From positions 124,001 to 188,000 of the forward strand of contig JADANN010000106.1 of the NCBI GenBank assembly GCA_018806985.1: DNA of 64,000 nt, read 5' to 3'. Positions 1 through 12,540 of this stretch are shown here, piece by piece. Under the pieces are notes generated by a model. It did not search any database. It was not told where the DNA came from and was given only the letters and a program-made list of their open reading frames with translations. The translations under genes and the position numbers were made by a program. Every line of letters begins with the position of its first letter. The first letter of the stretch is position 1. Source of the stretch: Angiostrongylus vasorum. Taxonomy: Eukaryota; Nematoda; Chromadorea; Rhabditida; Metastrongylidae.

Positions 1-182
1 TCTGCTCAAGAATCTACGTGGACTTACCGGTGTAGGACTACAACGTTTTCACCCGAACAGACAAGTCCAGCACCAATTCACTAAACCTTGAACGATGGAC
101 AGTTTGGTTTTGCAAGAGGTGCGGGACCGAACCAAAGATGGCGTATGTATTGCAGTACGCTAACCATTGTGCTTCACGCGCT
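1..182 (-). mobile_element. SINE family A, partial (window edge)
   Basis: Reading down the minus strand from 182: decayed A box (GAAGCACAATGG), CTGCAATACATACGCC, then CCAATT-type body. The tail is cut off by the window start. Confidence 0.6.
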
Positions 183-561
183 CCATCAGTCCTCAGACTA
201 GTGGCTTGTCTGACTTTCTCATTGACAATCATTAAGTCATCCGAATATTCGATTTTTTTCACTACACCTATCTGAAACATCGTCACTAGCCTGTATTTAG
301 ATCGTAGGTGGTTGGTGTACAAATACCACAGCTCGCCTTGCACCACAAATTCATGTAGGATGGATCTCGCTGACATTCGCCGTTCCTTGCCCATATCGAA
401 CAACACTGTAGTTCGTTAAAGCACGTCTAGAAGAGCTTAGATCATTTACACACCTTGTGGATCGAAAACGACAGCAAACGTTCATAGATGTCCCAGTCAC
501 TACTGGTATGTAAATGTTATATCATGATAAGTTAAGCGTATAGAAAATACAGAGTTACGCG

Positions 562-850
562 TTAATCAATCCCAGAGGGATCAGCCATGCATTCAACTTC
601 ACTAAGTGGCGTGGAAGCGATTGACTGAATAATTACTTTATACAATATATGAGTTGCAGAGACGTCATTCAACTTCACTAAGTGGCGTAGAAGCGATTGA
701 CTGAATAATTACTTTATACAATATATGAGTTGCAGAGACGTACCGACCCTATCGTACCGAGCTTTTTGATCTTCCCAGACAGGTTTGCTATCAATTTACC
801 GAACCATGCTAGTGTGGCAAACCTAGCTATCCTGGGTTAAGGCGATACTG
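562..850 (-). mobile_element. SINE family A, decayed
   Basis: Tail-side consensus (TTGATTAACGC, CATGCATTCAACTTCACTAAG) and middle (CTTCCCAGACAGGTTTGCTA) are recognisable; the head is badly decayed. Contains the 76-bp tandem duplication. Confidence 0.6.
591..742. repeat. Two-copy tandem duplication, 76-bp unit
   Basis: Units 591-666 and 667-742 differ at about two bases (for example GTGG/GTAG), so the duplication is recent relative to the SINE copy it lies in. Confidence 0.9.
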
Positions 851-1007
851 AACTAACGATTAAATGTGTATTGGAGCCCCGCCTAACCAATGCGCTGCAC
901 TTGAACTGAAATGGAGAGCTATGATAAGCTAACTTTTATGTTAAATTAATTCTGATTATAAGCGTGTGGAATGGTAGAAATGAGGGTAAAATTGTAGAAT
1001 GCAGAAG

Positions 1008-1490
1008 TATTAATTTCTATAATGTTGAGATATTTGCAAAACACCGGACCGCATGTGTCTGCGGTGGGGAACGAATGCGCTGTTATCCTTTCCGGGAGTA
1101 ACGCGTTCACCACCACACCATGGAGGTCTTTCGTTTTCGCCTTTCTCTCAGCTAGTTCTATCGATTACTGCAATCAGCATTCAACCGTCAACGGGATTGA
1201 TCTGGGGAGCCCAAATCGGCACTGAACCCAATTAAGCTGAGGCTATAGTTATAATCATAATCTTAACCCTTTTATTTTCTGCCTATTCTTTTTAACGGTA
1301 GGGTATATATGAAAGACCCGCCTGGTGTGGTGGTGAACGCGTTACTCCCCGGAAAGGATAATAGCGCGTTCGTTCCCCACCGCAGACACCTATGGTCCGG
1401 AGTTTTGCAAATATCTCAGCATTATAGAAGTTATATTTTACAGCATACCCTGCCATTAAGAAGAATAGGCAGTAAATAAAAGCGTACAGA
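1008..1490. repeat. Fold-back repeat family B
   Basis: Left arm 1008-1205 and right arm 1268-1490 are inverted copies around a centre containing GATCTGGGGAGCCCAAATCGG and AAGCTGAGGCT. Each arm holds a tRNA-like module: a TGGTGTGGTGGTGAACGCG block, then GCGTTCGTTCCCCACCG about 43 nt further on. The right arm ends GGCAGTAAATAAAA and has lost its inner part. Confidence 0.8.
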
Positions 1491-2719
1491 AGCATTACTT
1501 TTCCATTCTTCTATTTTTTCATTACTCTTTCTTCTAATTTACTCCTCGCTTTGTCCCAGAATTCGTTTTCTTTTTTACACCTACTTCTTCCATCGGCACC
1601 GCTGACGTTGTGGTGAGATTTAGTGGCTCCGCGGTGAGTCTTGGGTCCTGAACAGTTCAATAACTTCTCCGTTTTCACGGGTTTCTTTCCTTTCTTAATT
1701 GAGGTAAAAGTTAAGCTAAGTGATTTCTTTACAAGAAAGAAATTGAATTACCCTAACGCAGATGTTGTTGACACATCGACCAAGATAGCAACGATCTTCG
1801 TCTAAAATTTTTACTTCAACAACAGAAATCGTATCTTTTTAACTGAAATCAGAGGCGCGTGATTTGAATAAAAATGGGAACAAATCATTCCGGAAACTTC
1901 TGCATGTGGGACATGGAATTCATGCCTTTGATTTGAGTGCTTTGCCTCTCAAGGATCTCTAACCCAGATTACTTTTTGATTTAACGGATCCGTAATTTTC
2001 AGGCTAAATTCCCAATTTCCTCTAGATTACTGTATTCTTACTGTTTCTGTAGCCACCACATCTTCCACCGATGACGATTTTTGAGGCACACTGAGGATTA
2101 CCATGTGATAGATCGCAAAAGAGATATCTGAAAGTGATTCATAGAACCATTTGACTTCTTTTGATTTGAATGACCCTTAATTCCTGGAAGTCCTACTGGA
2201 CTCAGCACAATTCCGATCCTCTTAGTATTAGCCTGGTTGGGCGGATTTTTTTCTGGAAGCCTGACATAGATAGCTCTATTAGATTACTGATAGGTTGTTA
2301 GCAGAAACAGTATCGAATTCTTGTGAATCGAAGGGAGGTTTGCCAGATACTTGGCCACTATGTTCCTTTCAGGAAGGACGATGATTCCTGGTACTAGTTT
2401 ACTTTTTTTATTATCGTCTAAACGCTTTCTAGAACACCTAACATTTTAGGACCGATAATTGTTTGGTCTCTAAAAATATTTCGCAGAAGGAATTTTTCAA
2501 AGAATGAAATAAATCACAAGTGGTAGAAACCTACTTTGATGCACATCTGTTGGGATTCGACCGTGAGCACGTAGGTCGTGGGTCGTACTGGTAGAGATTA
2601 TCTGAAATTAAATGGTGTGGATGACAAAACGGCAAAGGACGTGGGGTACTGATCAGTCACTAAGTGATCAATCCTCCATAATGTGCGACTTCATCATCCA
2701 TCGTGTAGACGACTAAATT

Positions 2720-2920
2720 CATTATGCAAATGCATCTTGTGCAATCTATGAGTAGCGATGGACTACCGATGTGTAAATCAGCAATGCTACCCTCCGAAAC
2801 AAGTCTAGTACTAATTTACCGATCCCGGAAGAATAAAGGGACAAGTAGGAAGGTATGGCTATGCCGTGAAGCCGGATCAAACCAATGACCATGTGTACAG
2901 TGTCAGGAACTCCTACCGAC
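2720..2920 (-). mobile_element. SINE family A, decayed
   Basis: Recognised from ACCGATGTGTAAATCAGCAATGC, ACAAGTCTAGTACTAATTTACCGA and the following 100 bp on the plus strand. Both ends eroded. Confidence 0.5.
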
Positions 2921-3994
2921 TGTGACAATGGACTTTCTGCTTTGGAGAAAATCGATATCAATGAATTCCCGGATCATAAGGTTTCCATCATAACGCGGTA
3001 ATGAGAAAGTATTTGCTTGTCATCATTGTTATGAGCACGTAGTCAATGGTGCTAAGCAGCATCACAGCATTTAAAGTAACAAGATAAATATTTCGTGAAT
3101 TCAAAATCCACTCATAAAATTTTTTTGCACCTTTTGCGAAAACTGTAATGATTAAGTGTCACAGTTTCACCAACCGGTATACTGGTTAGACAGTCCGTCC
3201 AAATTCACCATCGGGGAGAATGGAGCCATGATGGTGTTTGCGAAATGAGCACGACTACTGCATAAGGAATTATCACTTGGATACTGTGTTTCTCTTTGAG
3301 TTCGAGTCTGTAATCAAATGGGATACACTACCATCCTCCACGGAGCGATTTAAGAAACTAGAATGATGCCTACTTGTCGAGAGACGCGCCACATTTCCCA
3401 TATGAGATCAACCATCGAGTGATGGTTGAAGAAGAGTGGATCATTCGTTGACGATGTGGTGACCAGCATATCACCTAAAACCACAGACTTGCGACATCTG
3501 GAATATATGCTCCACTTCAGCTCACCGCTATAATTAAGAAGGTTCTTTGAAGGATTTAAAACCTTTTTAGATGATTGTCTAGCCACAATGTATATCCTGA
3601 AGTTTACTTGTTCATTATACTGGTCCAATTCGAGAACAAATACATCTCCACCTAGAAGCTAGGCTAAGATTAAACTCATTCAGGGAGTAGGTGTCTTTCT
3701 GGTCGATATCACATCGCGACTCGGTTCACACGACTCAGAAACCGATTTTGGTGATGACCTGTGACAGGCCTGCAACGATAACTTCGGGGTGAAAGATTCT
3801 TGCCCTACCAATTAATTACTAATGAAATGGGAATTGTTCTGAGAACCACGGTGTTCTTTGTGTAGGTAAGCTATCAGTCTTTCAAACTCTTAATTATTTG
3901 GCAAAAAAGCCTCAAAATGGCCCAATTAATCATTAATAAATTGGCCAGGTTTGAGTGCACCCTTTGATTTGACTCTGATATTAGTTATTTTAGG

Positions 3995-4272
3995 GGTACG
4001 TATAACGAAGTGGTTAGAGGTGCTCTGCAGTACACATGGGTATGATCCCGCGACCAAGGCTCACAAAGCCTTCCATCCCTCCAGGGTGGACAAGTGTATA
4101 CCAGACTTCTCTGGGAGGATAGCAGCATTGATTCAATATATCGCTAGCCACAGCGAGTCAGTATAAAGGCTAGACATGCACTGCATTATCTCTAGCGGCG
4201 CTTGGCGAAGTTGAATGGATGAAGCAACATTCAGGGATTGATCAACGCCGAGAGCTTTATCCTTTTTTATTG
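3995..4272 (+). mobile_element. SINE family A, near full length
   Basis: Head TATAACGAAGTGGTTAGAGG (A box, one mismatch) and GTATGATCCC (B box region). Body has CCAGACTTCTCTGGGAGGAT; tail ends GAGAGCTTTATCC. Confidence 0.8.
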
Positions 4273-4611
4273 TTTGGTTTTTGGTATTCCTTAAAAATGC
4301 AATGGTTTCCTATACCACATTCTGTTGTGTAGCCGACTCATCTTATGCGTCGTCCGTCCTCTGTTCCCTACTTCTCACCATTTAAAATCCTTATTGCTCT
4401 CAGAAATAGTATTGGTAGCTGCATAGCAATGCAGTTTTTTATCGTTTCATCATGCCCCCGACGTTCCCATTCTCGTTCTAGACCCTTTTCTGAAAAGACC
4501 ATAGCACTATAGACACATCTTGGTAAGATCTAAATCAGAGTACTGACCACATATCAGGACCATTTCGAATAACTGATGACTGTAACTATAGCTAAATGAG
4601 GTAAAAAAGCA

Positions 4612-4881
4612 AAACAAAGCGTTAGGCATTGACCAATTCCTTAGGGATGAATCACGCACTCTGTTCTCTGTTCGATTAAGCGTCAAAGAGGTGATTGAAG
4701 GCATATTTAGTTTATACATTGACTTTCCTGGGCTAAAATGTATCAAGCAAGTCAGTGATTTTATTCTCTTGCAGCCATTTGGCACCAATTTGCCGAACCC
4801 GGAGTGATGGAAGGGTGTTTGGTAAGACCAGATGCGGGGAACCAACCAACGACCATGTATATATTACAGGCACCTCCATCC
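4612..4881 (-). mobile_element. SINE family A, decayed full length
   Basis: Tail side GCATTGACCAATTCCTTAGG at 4625; body GGCACCAATTTGCCGAACCC at 4781; head side ACAGGCACCTCCATCC at 4866. Confidence 0.6.
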
Positions 4882-6206
4882 AATATGTTATAAGCGCACT
4901 ATAACCATATGGATACCCACTGAACCAAGAAACGAACCACCGGTGTATACATGAGGACCTCCATGCACATACTCCAGTGCTGCCCAGTTAGCCGGATAGC
5001 GACATCCCTAAATGATCATGTTACAGGTTGAAATAGATAACACACTAAATGATTTATTATAAATTCCGAGCAATTGATGTGATGCAACAACATATTGGTG
5101 CAAGCGTTAAAAATAAATTGAAACTCCCATTGTGTGACTTGCTAGAAGAATGTCCTAAGGAAAAAAAAGCGTCTATAAATGGAGGAAAATGGAATCTTTT
5201 TGGAATGAATCCGAGATCTTCCTTCCATCGCTTTATACTCGGAAACTCTCCTTGCGATTTTTCCACTTGCACAGTTTGTGTTGATTATTATTCCTGAGGG
5301 CATTTTGGAAAGACTCTTTTCTCTAAACAAAAAAACGAGACGTTTTCGCACCAAATAGCGGTGGGTAAGGCCTCCTCTTTCCTCCTTCTTTCTGTTTTTC
5401 CTTAATGGATTCTATCATTATTCCGTGTTGAAGAATGATATCCACCTACCCGTTGTGGAGCAGTTGAAGCGAGAACTTGTCGATAGTCGCTGGTACCGAT
5501 GACGGTCGCGATTTCACGATCCGTCATCAAATTACCCACCCTTCCAATACTTCTTCTGAATACTCGGCGACCCTTAACGGTTTATATGTGTCCGAGTTAT
5601 CCATGTCTTCTAATTTTTTCCTTATTGCTGCAATATCTTTCATTTCTTTATGTTCACTTTAAATCTTATGTGAAGCAAAATTTAAGCCTCAAAGAATAGG
5701 CGACTTCTTCAAGACTTCAAACTAACGTGACCGTATTCTCTTGCAGCACCTAATCGAAACTTTGAAAAATTAGTAAATTTCTAACTGCGGAAGGTAAAGT
5801 AAGTGGAGGATCAAAGCAATTTTAACTGTAGTGAACTAATTGATGCCAATGAATATAAGTACTCAACGACGTACATCTACAGCTAACCAGTTGCGGAACA
5901 CTCCCTGTGCGTACAGCACCGTCTGGACCATGTATACCCATCAACTCGTCACTCCACAAGGACGAATCTCGTGGATTTGGTAGACGTTCGTCAAGTGTCG
6001 AATCCCAATACGGTAGCGCCACACTAGGATCGACTCGACGTAAAGCGATTTCTAACCTGAAAACTGGAGGAAACACTTTCTATCAACAGTTCTATGTAGC
6101 AACGTCCGCTTTTCCTAGAACATCAAAATCTGACAATCATAGAAATGTAGAGATTTGCGTGTAGTTTGTGTGCACGCTATTTAGAAGAGTATTAAAGTGT
6201 AACAGA
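4882..6206. other. Gene-free stretch
   Basis: AT-rich. Short overlapping ORFs at 5049-5354 lie on both strands with no coding signature. I see nothing I can name. Confidence 0.5.
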
Positions 6207-6463
6207 AGCAAGTGTAGCGCAGTGGTTACAGGTGCCCCGGAATACGATCTTGCGCACTCAACAAGCCCTCCTCTTTCAGAATTCGAGAAATTGGTACCAG
6301 ATCTCTCTGGAAGGATAGCTCCAATGAGTCGGTACTAGGCAAGCACGAGTTTCTGCATAGGCCAGATATGAATGCAATCAGCTCTAAAGATGCGTAACGA
6401 AGTCGAACGCCTGGCGCATCCTTCAGGGATTGATCAACGCCGTGAACTTTACCGTTTTCCATT
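6207..6463 (+). mobile_element. SINE family A, near full length
   Basis: Perfect A box TAGCGCAGTGG at 6215; body TTGGTACCAGATCTCTCTGG; tail GATCAACGCCGTGAACTTTACC. Confidence 0.8.
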
Positions 6464-6469
6464 AAAGTA

Positions 6470-6705
6470 CAACAATATGCAGCGGTTACAGATGTCTTGC
6501 TATGCGTACATATTCGTCGTTTGGTAACCACACCCGGGCAAAGCAAGCTGTCCACTCCTTAGGGGTCGGCACATTGTAGCAGACTTGTTTGGGAGAATGA
6601 ACAGCTTTATGCAACGGTAGACCCACTAAAAGTTGCTGTATAGGCTCCCTGCCCTCATCAACTCCACGATGCTTAGTGGAGTCGAATTCACGGAGCATTC
6701 TTGAG
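6470..6705 (+). mobile_element. SINE family A, second decayed copy in tandem
   Basis: Follows the previous copy head-to-tail. Recognised from AGCGGTTACAGATG, GTAGCAGACTTGTTTGGGAG and GATGCTTAGTGGAGTCGAAT. Confidence 0.55.
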
Positions 6706-7519
6706 AAATCGATCAAAGGAATGTCTACGTGATTACTGGTATCTATTAAACGTTACTGAAAATAGCTCCTACTTCAGTCCTAATAATCACGTAACGTTGT
6801 TTTATAAAAGAAATTTGCTACACGGGGAGAAGATCCGCAATCGCTGACCTCTTGATAAGTTCACGATGCCATGGTAGGAATGCTGGGCCTGAGTGAGCGC
6901 CAGGCGAAGTAAAGAACTGCGAATGGATCCGAGATAACGCGTCATAGTCACCATTACGTTTTATCGTCCACATTGCCGCATGATAACTGAAAATACAAGG
7001 ATTCCTGAGGCTGAGAGGTCATAAGAAGAATTCCATGAAATATACCCAAATATACAGGTGACTTTACGCATCTACGGAAATTCGTTGTGGGATAGGCAAG
7101 GAGCAGAGCCCATGCATTGATCTAGACGCACAGTGCGCGCGATGAGAGATTAGTCACGGCCCAATGGCGGCCACGCAAAATTAGGCGTATTTTTTATATG
7201 TATTTATTTACCATCCCGAGTTCGATATTACATTTGTAGACATACTTAACGATTTGGTCCGACAATTTCTAGAGTCATTAAAGGAAAACTTATATTACCG
7301 CCATTTAAATTGTACGCAGATCACCACGTAATATTGGAAACAAGGAGTTTTTCGGAGTCTAAAAGTACCGTCGTCTCTCATCATCCGTCAGCATACGGTA
7401 TTCCCTGCGAGTGGCTCTTCTTAGCCGCCGTCCATTTGCTAGCACACAGTTGGAGCCTCCAGTTCCTTAGAAGCTTCTGTGTAATATTCACTATCAAATT
7501 CGAATTTAATCCGTACAAT

Positions 7520-7740
7520 GCTAAGTCTTATTTACTGCCTATTACAATTTTTTTACGCCAGGGTATTATATATGATACAACCACAATGGTGCTGAGATAT
7601 CTCCAAAACCCCGAACCGCAGGTGTCTGCGGCCGGAAGGAACGCGCTATTACTCTTTCCTGGTGTTAACGCGTTCACTAGCACACCATGCCTGTCTTTCG
7701 TTTCTCCTTCCTCTGAGCTGGTTTTCCATTTTCTACAATT
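7520..7740 (-). repeat. Family B single arm
   Basis: TTATTTACTGCCTATT end, ATACAACCACAATGGTGCTG, CGCAGGTGTCTGCGG, AACGCGTTCACTAGCACACC. Only one arm is present. A 179-codon ORF across it is a chance ORF. Confidence 0.7.
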
Positions 7741-8441
7741 TCTAATTCTTACATTTATTACACATAAATCTTCTCAATGGTTCACTGCCTCATGGTGGCT
7801 GGAGAGCTTTTTTGTGTCAACGCACGGGAACGTTAATAAACCAAAGTGAGGTCACCTGAACTGAGAAGGGGCGCGATATTTTTTACGAAAACCCAGCTAG
7901 GAATAGGCATGCGCTACAGCAGAATCAGAGAGCTATCCATGGTTACATTATCGCAAAAGACAACAAAAAATGGATTAATCAAAAGCCTGGATTATTTCCA
8001 TACCCTACGAATGAGCGCAATCCATTGAAAAGCATTGGTTTGCGGCAGGAATGAGTGACGTTTACTAGTGGTCCCTTCGAGTAATTTGATAATTAACAGG
8101 ACTACATTTTGTGTAAGTAGGGTGTACTAGTAATGAAGTAATGTAAAGTAATGCAGAATACGTGTATGGTTTAATACCTCCAAAAATCTACACAAACATG
8201 CAATATCCATGCATTCGTACGCATTTCTAGCAGCTGGGCGGACGGCTTGCTGACTAAACAGGCCGGTCGGAATCGGTGACTCCTCATGTGTCCTTGTCTT
8301 AGAGGGGACATTCTGAAAAGTGGTGGTTTGCATATACTTCTTACCAATTTTTCTCTGTACGAAAACTTTCCCATGAGGATGAAAATGTTGTTGGTGTCAA
8401 CGAAAGCCTTTCCGAAAGGCCCAAGTTGCGAATGAATCGGC

Positions 8442-9077
8442 CTAGCCAAATGCATACAGTGGTGATTCGACATGCAGCGTCTGATTGTCGCCAACCAAAA
8501 TGTACTGGCACGTTTCGTTGTAGGACTTATAATAGATGGGGACAAAAGTATCACTGACTGAAATCCACGTGATGTCCACCGAACGAACGCCGATGTTATG
8601 GTAGGACTTTACGAACCCATACGACAAACCATCAAGCACAACGAACTATTTTATACAATTTGAAACTGATGGAAATGACAGAAAGTAGTACAATGAGTAA
8701 AGCTCCTAGTGGATTCCTTCCGAAATTATATTGGAGTGACAAATCTTGCAGTGACCCATTTTTTGGGATGTTGCGCAGTAACGCTTCATTCATCGCCAAC
8801 AGAGGGATACGATGGAAGTAAAAAACATAAGCAACGTCACAGTAAAAACCTCCTTAGGGAGATCGTATATTAGTCGAAAGATCACATAAATCTTGTTAAT
8901 GCCAAATTTCTTTAGAATCCACTGACTCTGGAGATCATAGCCCAGTGTGTAATCTCTTGGCACATGATTTGAATCGCCTCTGTAGGTGCACTGGTACAAT
9001 TTGCTTGAGCATTTGCAGTCCCTGGGCGATATAATGAGCAGTATTCCGATACTGTAAAGCTCGAAAACACCGAACAT
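8442..9077 (-). other. Unassigned coding-like stretch
   Basis: Two neighbouring minus-strand open stretches. 8790-9077 has a Cys-containing segment followed by a very hydrophobic end; 8442-8639 contains SYHNIGVRSVDITW and YKSYNETCQYILVGD, reading like an extracellular domain. A possible acceptor (AAAATAG) precedes the second. I recognise no family and cannot join the two. It may be a chance ORF or a dead gene. Confidence 0.2.
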
Positions 9078-9437
9078 CTACACTTCTGAATAACTTGCTA
9101 TAGTATTGACTACAAGGAAGATACTGTAAAAGAAATAGAATACTGTACAAAAAATTCAGGATAGTAAAAGGTATTCTGGTAGGCAGGCATCGGAAATGGT
9201 CATCATTATATGAAAAGGCTGGTAAGTTTAATAAGTTCTGTTAATAGTAAACAATGATGATGAAGTTAACGTATATATTCGATGAAATTAGGTCATTGTA
9301 CGTCCTTGGTACCAACATCATAAACCTAACAGCTTTGTAGTAATACGCCTAAAAGGCTGAAAGTAAAGCTTGCGACGAATGGTAACTAAAGCATTTCACT
9401 TTCTGGGAACTGCAGTGACTTCTGTTTATGTTGCTGA

Positions 9438-9560
9438 GCTTACACGAGGTTGATATGAGGTGCTTATTCGGCTATCGTTTCGACGTCTTCGTCTTCATTA
9501 GACCCGACGAAGTCAACCGACTTATTACAGTGCCGAGGTTAGATGAAGGTCAGTTTTAAA
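9438..9560. repeat. Family D fragment
   Basis: TTACACGAGGTTGATATGAG, TTATTCGGCTATCGTTTCGA and CGTCTTCGTCTTCATTAGAC. Confidence 0.6.
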
Positions 9561-9914
9561 ATTACTGCAGTGACTCTTCCTAAGAATACTTCCGATGAAT
9601 ATAAGATAGACAGTGGTGGCATAAACAGCTAGCCGTATGATGCTTAGACCAGCAATGAATGATAAACATTAAACGCCAAGAGTCCTACTTGTTTTAGTTA
9701 AAATACTTTCTGTTTTCTTAGTTTCGGATGTCCTAGACTCGTCGCTAACGACTTCGTTAATCGCAACCTTGCAATCATTCGTCTTTCAGTGTTCTGTTGT
9801 AGATATCACCAGGTTTGTTTTTCGTTATAATACCCTTGACCTCTACAGTCTCTAACAGTGTAACGCTTATTAAATGCCGTTCGTCGACAACAATAGTAGT
9901 ATCACACATGTGAA

Positions 9915-10165
9915 AGTGACGCGTGTAGCGCAGAGGATAAGGTTGACATGTAGTAAGCAATGGATCAATTATTAGTTCAATCTGGCAACTTCGGACCACC
10001 AAGTCTTTCATCCGGGGCACGGAAATTGCTAGTAGACCTATCTGGGAGGACAGCAGCAATGACTTAATACATTGGTAGGCCACTGAAAGCCATTGTAGGG
10101 GACCAGATATGCAATCATTCAATTTCGCAATGGTTGATGAAGATTGCGTGGAACGCGACCGTTAG
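9915..10165 (+). mobile_element. SINE family A, decayed
   Basis: ACGCGTGTAGCGCAGAGGAT head, TAGACCTATCTGGGAGGACA body, and ATACATTGGTAGGCCACTG. Tail eroded. Confidence 0.7.
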
Positions 10166-10479
10166 AGAATTGCTGAGCGCCAAACTCATTTTCTCTGAGT
10201 CCCCTTGGATTTGTTGCTCACGAAACCATGTGGCGTCTTTGGAGACTAAAAACGTGAAGGCAGATGGAAAGCAACCTGTGTAAAGATCAGGTGCGCTATA
10301 GGTTCAATGGATAGTCCACTAGCACTCGTTCATCTAACTAACAGGACTACACCAAATACAAACGAATGTGACTAATACATTATAAAGCAGACCCGAAGGC
10401 CGACTTACTACTAAGCTCGGCATTGCTCAATTAATTCAATGTTCTCTTGATGAGTAGACACGGTGCTGTTAACAACAAA

Positions 10480-10570
10480 ATTTGTTCAGTACAGTACTGG
10501 TTATCGTTTCGGTACCTTCGTCTTCTTCAGAGTCTGAAAGCCCGAACTGACATGCGATCCACTCAGGCAA
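10480..10570. repeat. Family D fragment
   Basis: GGTTATCGTTTCGGTACCTTC and GTCTTCTTCAGAGTCTGAAAG. Confidence 0.5.
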
Positions 10571-11041
10571 ACACTTTCATAACCTCAGTCAAAAAAAATT
10601 GATAGATAAATTTGTTTACTCGCATGGTAAACAACTTCTCTAATAGTCATCGTTTCGTTTTTTTTCAAGTCTTCCAGCTATTTGATGGAGACGAGCGGTA
10701 CGGAATCTTACATAGCTAACGAATGTGCATGACTCAGGTCAGCGGAAATCATCCTAAGTTATGGTGAGAGATCGCGCGTGATCACAAGACAGTTCCCCTT
10801 GCGATTGATATTTGGGTTTTGGAATTTATCCAAACTCAAACAAATGCAAGCCCATCTTGCGAATACTCAAATGTCCTGCACCGTTTACGCAGTCCTTCGG
10901 CGTTACCGCTCTTTAATCCGCGAGCCCCTTATAGGATGCGAAAGAGCTATAAACATGTATGGCATCTCGATCCAGTAGCTCATGGCTCTTTCAAAGAAGT
11001 GCCTAAGTTGGTTAAACATTAGATGATAATGGAAGCAAAAG

Positions 11042-11318
11042 AATAAAGGATAAAGCTCTCGTCATTGACCAGTACCTGAGGGATGCGACATGCATTCGAC
11101 TTCACTAAGCATCGCTAGAGGTGACTTAATGAATATCTGGCCTATACAATGACTTGCCGTGGACTGCCGATGTATCGAGTCAGTACTGCTATCCTCCTAG
11201 ACAAGTCTGGTACCAATTTTTCAGACCCCGGATGGATGGATGGCTTGGTGAGCCTTGGGCGCTGGGATCGATCTCATGTGTATTGCAGGGCACCTCTAAC
11301 CACTGCGCTATGCGCACC
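11042..11318 (-). mobile_element. SINE family A, near full length
   Basis: Tail AATAAAGGATAAAGCTCTCG at the low coordinate; CAAGTCTGGTACCAATTTTT body; B box region GGGATCGATCTCATG and A box CCACTGCGCTA (reverse) at the high coordinate. Confidence 0.85.
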
Positions 11319-12099
11319 CTATCAGGGAGCCGAGAAGGTTGGCAATGCGACAGCCAATAGCACCAAACAATGCCACTGCCTTTATGTCTAAGGTAGAAAC
11401 TACAGTAACTGATCCTCGGCCATCGCTCTAGTGTAGATATATAGGCGATTGCATTGTCATTTACTACACGGAGAAGGTGGATAAATGTTTTAAGTTATTG
11501 AATGAGCAGTCAGCGTGCATAAACTTCACCCAAGAGACACTGAAGGAAAACATGCTTTCATTTCTGAACTCTCAAGTTAACCTATATAAAACCTCCTGCA
11601 ACACAAAGTGGTGCGGGAAGCTAACTAATAAAATCCTATTTGTTCACCAACCCTCCTCTCACCCTTCACACACAAAACGCGTGCTTATGAGAAAGATGTT
11701 TCGAACAGCCATTATTACTTACACAGAAAGAAAGTGGAAGGAAGTATCCTTAAATTGGCGACGAAAATAGCTATTTCAAAGTTACTATTTAGGCTATTTA
11801 GTCACGAAACGATGGTCTTCGGGATATTAGAGAGAATACGACTCTCCTAAACAACTCTCCCGGAAATAAAGTCCCGCTCATCATATCCTTCATTTCCCAA
11901 CGAAATAAATGCGGCTATAAAGCACTTCTTAGAAAGCGTCGGTTTGAGAAATCGGTAGCAATGGTTGAAAGGCGCCGGCTAGTTCGTAACCGTTTCTATG
12001 CTCGTCTATGCACAACGAAAAAATTGCATAATCGAATGCTCTTGGGTAAAACATATCCGAGTTTTGTGGAATTCAACCAAAATTATGCTGAAATATTTA

Positions 12100-12252
12100 A
12101 AAACTCTGGACTACAGGTACCCATTACCCACGTGTTCGATCCCCAATGCAGACACCTGCGGTCCGAAGTTTTGCAAATATCGCAGTTTTATCATGGTTGT
12201 ACCTCACATTATACCCTGCCGTGAAAAAATGGTATCAGACAGTAAATAAAAA
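12100..12252 (+). repeat. Family B terminal fragment
   Basis: GCAGACACCTGCGGTCCGAAG through TTTTGCAAATATCGCAG to ACAGTAAATAAAA; tRNA-like module mostly absent. Confidence 0.65.
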
Positions 12253-12540
12253 ACCCAACATTGTATCCAAGTTCTTCTAAAGCGTTCGGCGACGAATACA
12301 TTGCTGAAACGGACCCACTCTGCGTCCGTTTGGAGCGAATAGGTAGTCGGGCAACTCAAGGTCAAACAAAACGCTCAAATAGAATCGCAAGTAGGAGTGC
12401 CTTTTGATCACACATCACCTTGCACCATAACTCAGGTCGACTTTTTTCTGATCTGAACCAGGCACATTCCTGACCCATGTGAGGCTTTGTACGACTGGTC
12501 TCTAGTGAATAAGTGAAAGATTTGAAAAAGAACAAAGCGG

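Larger units (their letters stand above)
850..3994. other. Gene-free stretch
   Basis: Contains the family B fold-back (1.0-1.5 kb), a decayed SINE (2.7-2.9 kb), and possible repeat C traces at 2.27-2.40 kb. Otherwise nothing recognisable. Confidence 0.6.
6706..9914. other. Gene-free stretch
   Basis: One family B arm (7.5 kb), a family D fragment (9.44 kb) and the unassigned coding-like stretch at 8.4-9.1 kb. Nothing else recognised. Confidence 0.5.

Noticed and set aside
38..406. 122-codon minus-strand ORF at the window start
   Set aside because: The C-terminal half is SINE family A sequence. The N-terminal part is unrelated and unrecognised.
7310..7849. Longest single ORF in the left part (179 codons, plus strand)
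   Set aside because: Its second half reads through a family B arm, and the first half has no protein features or splice context.
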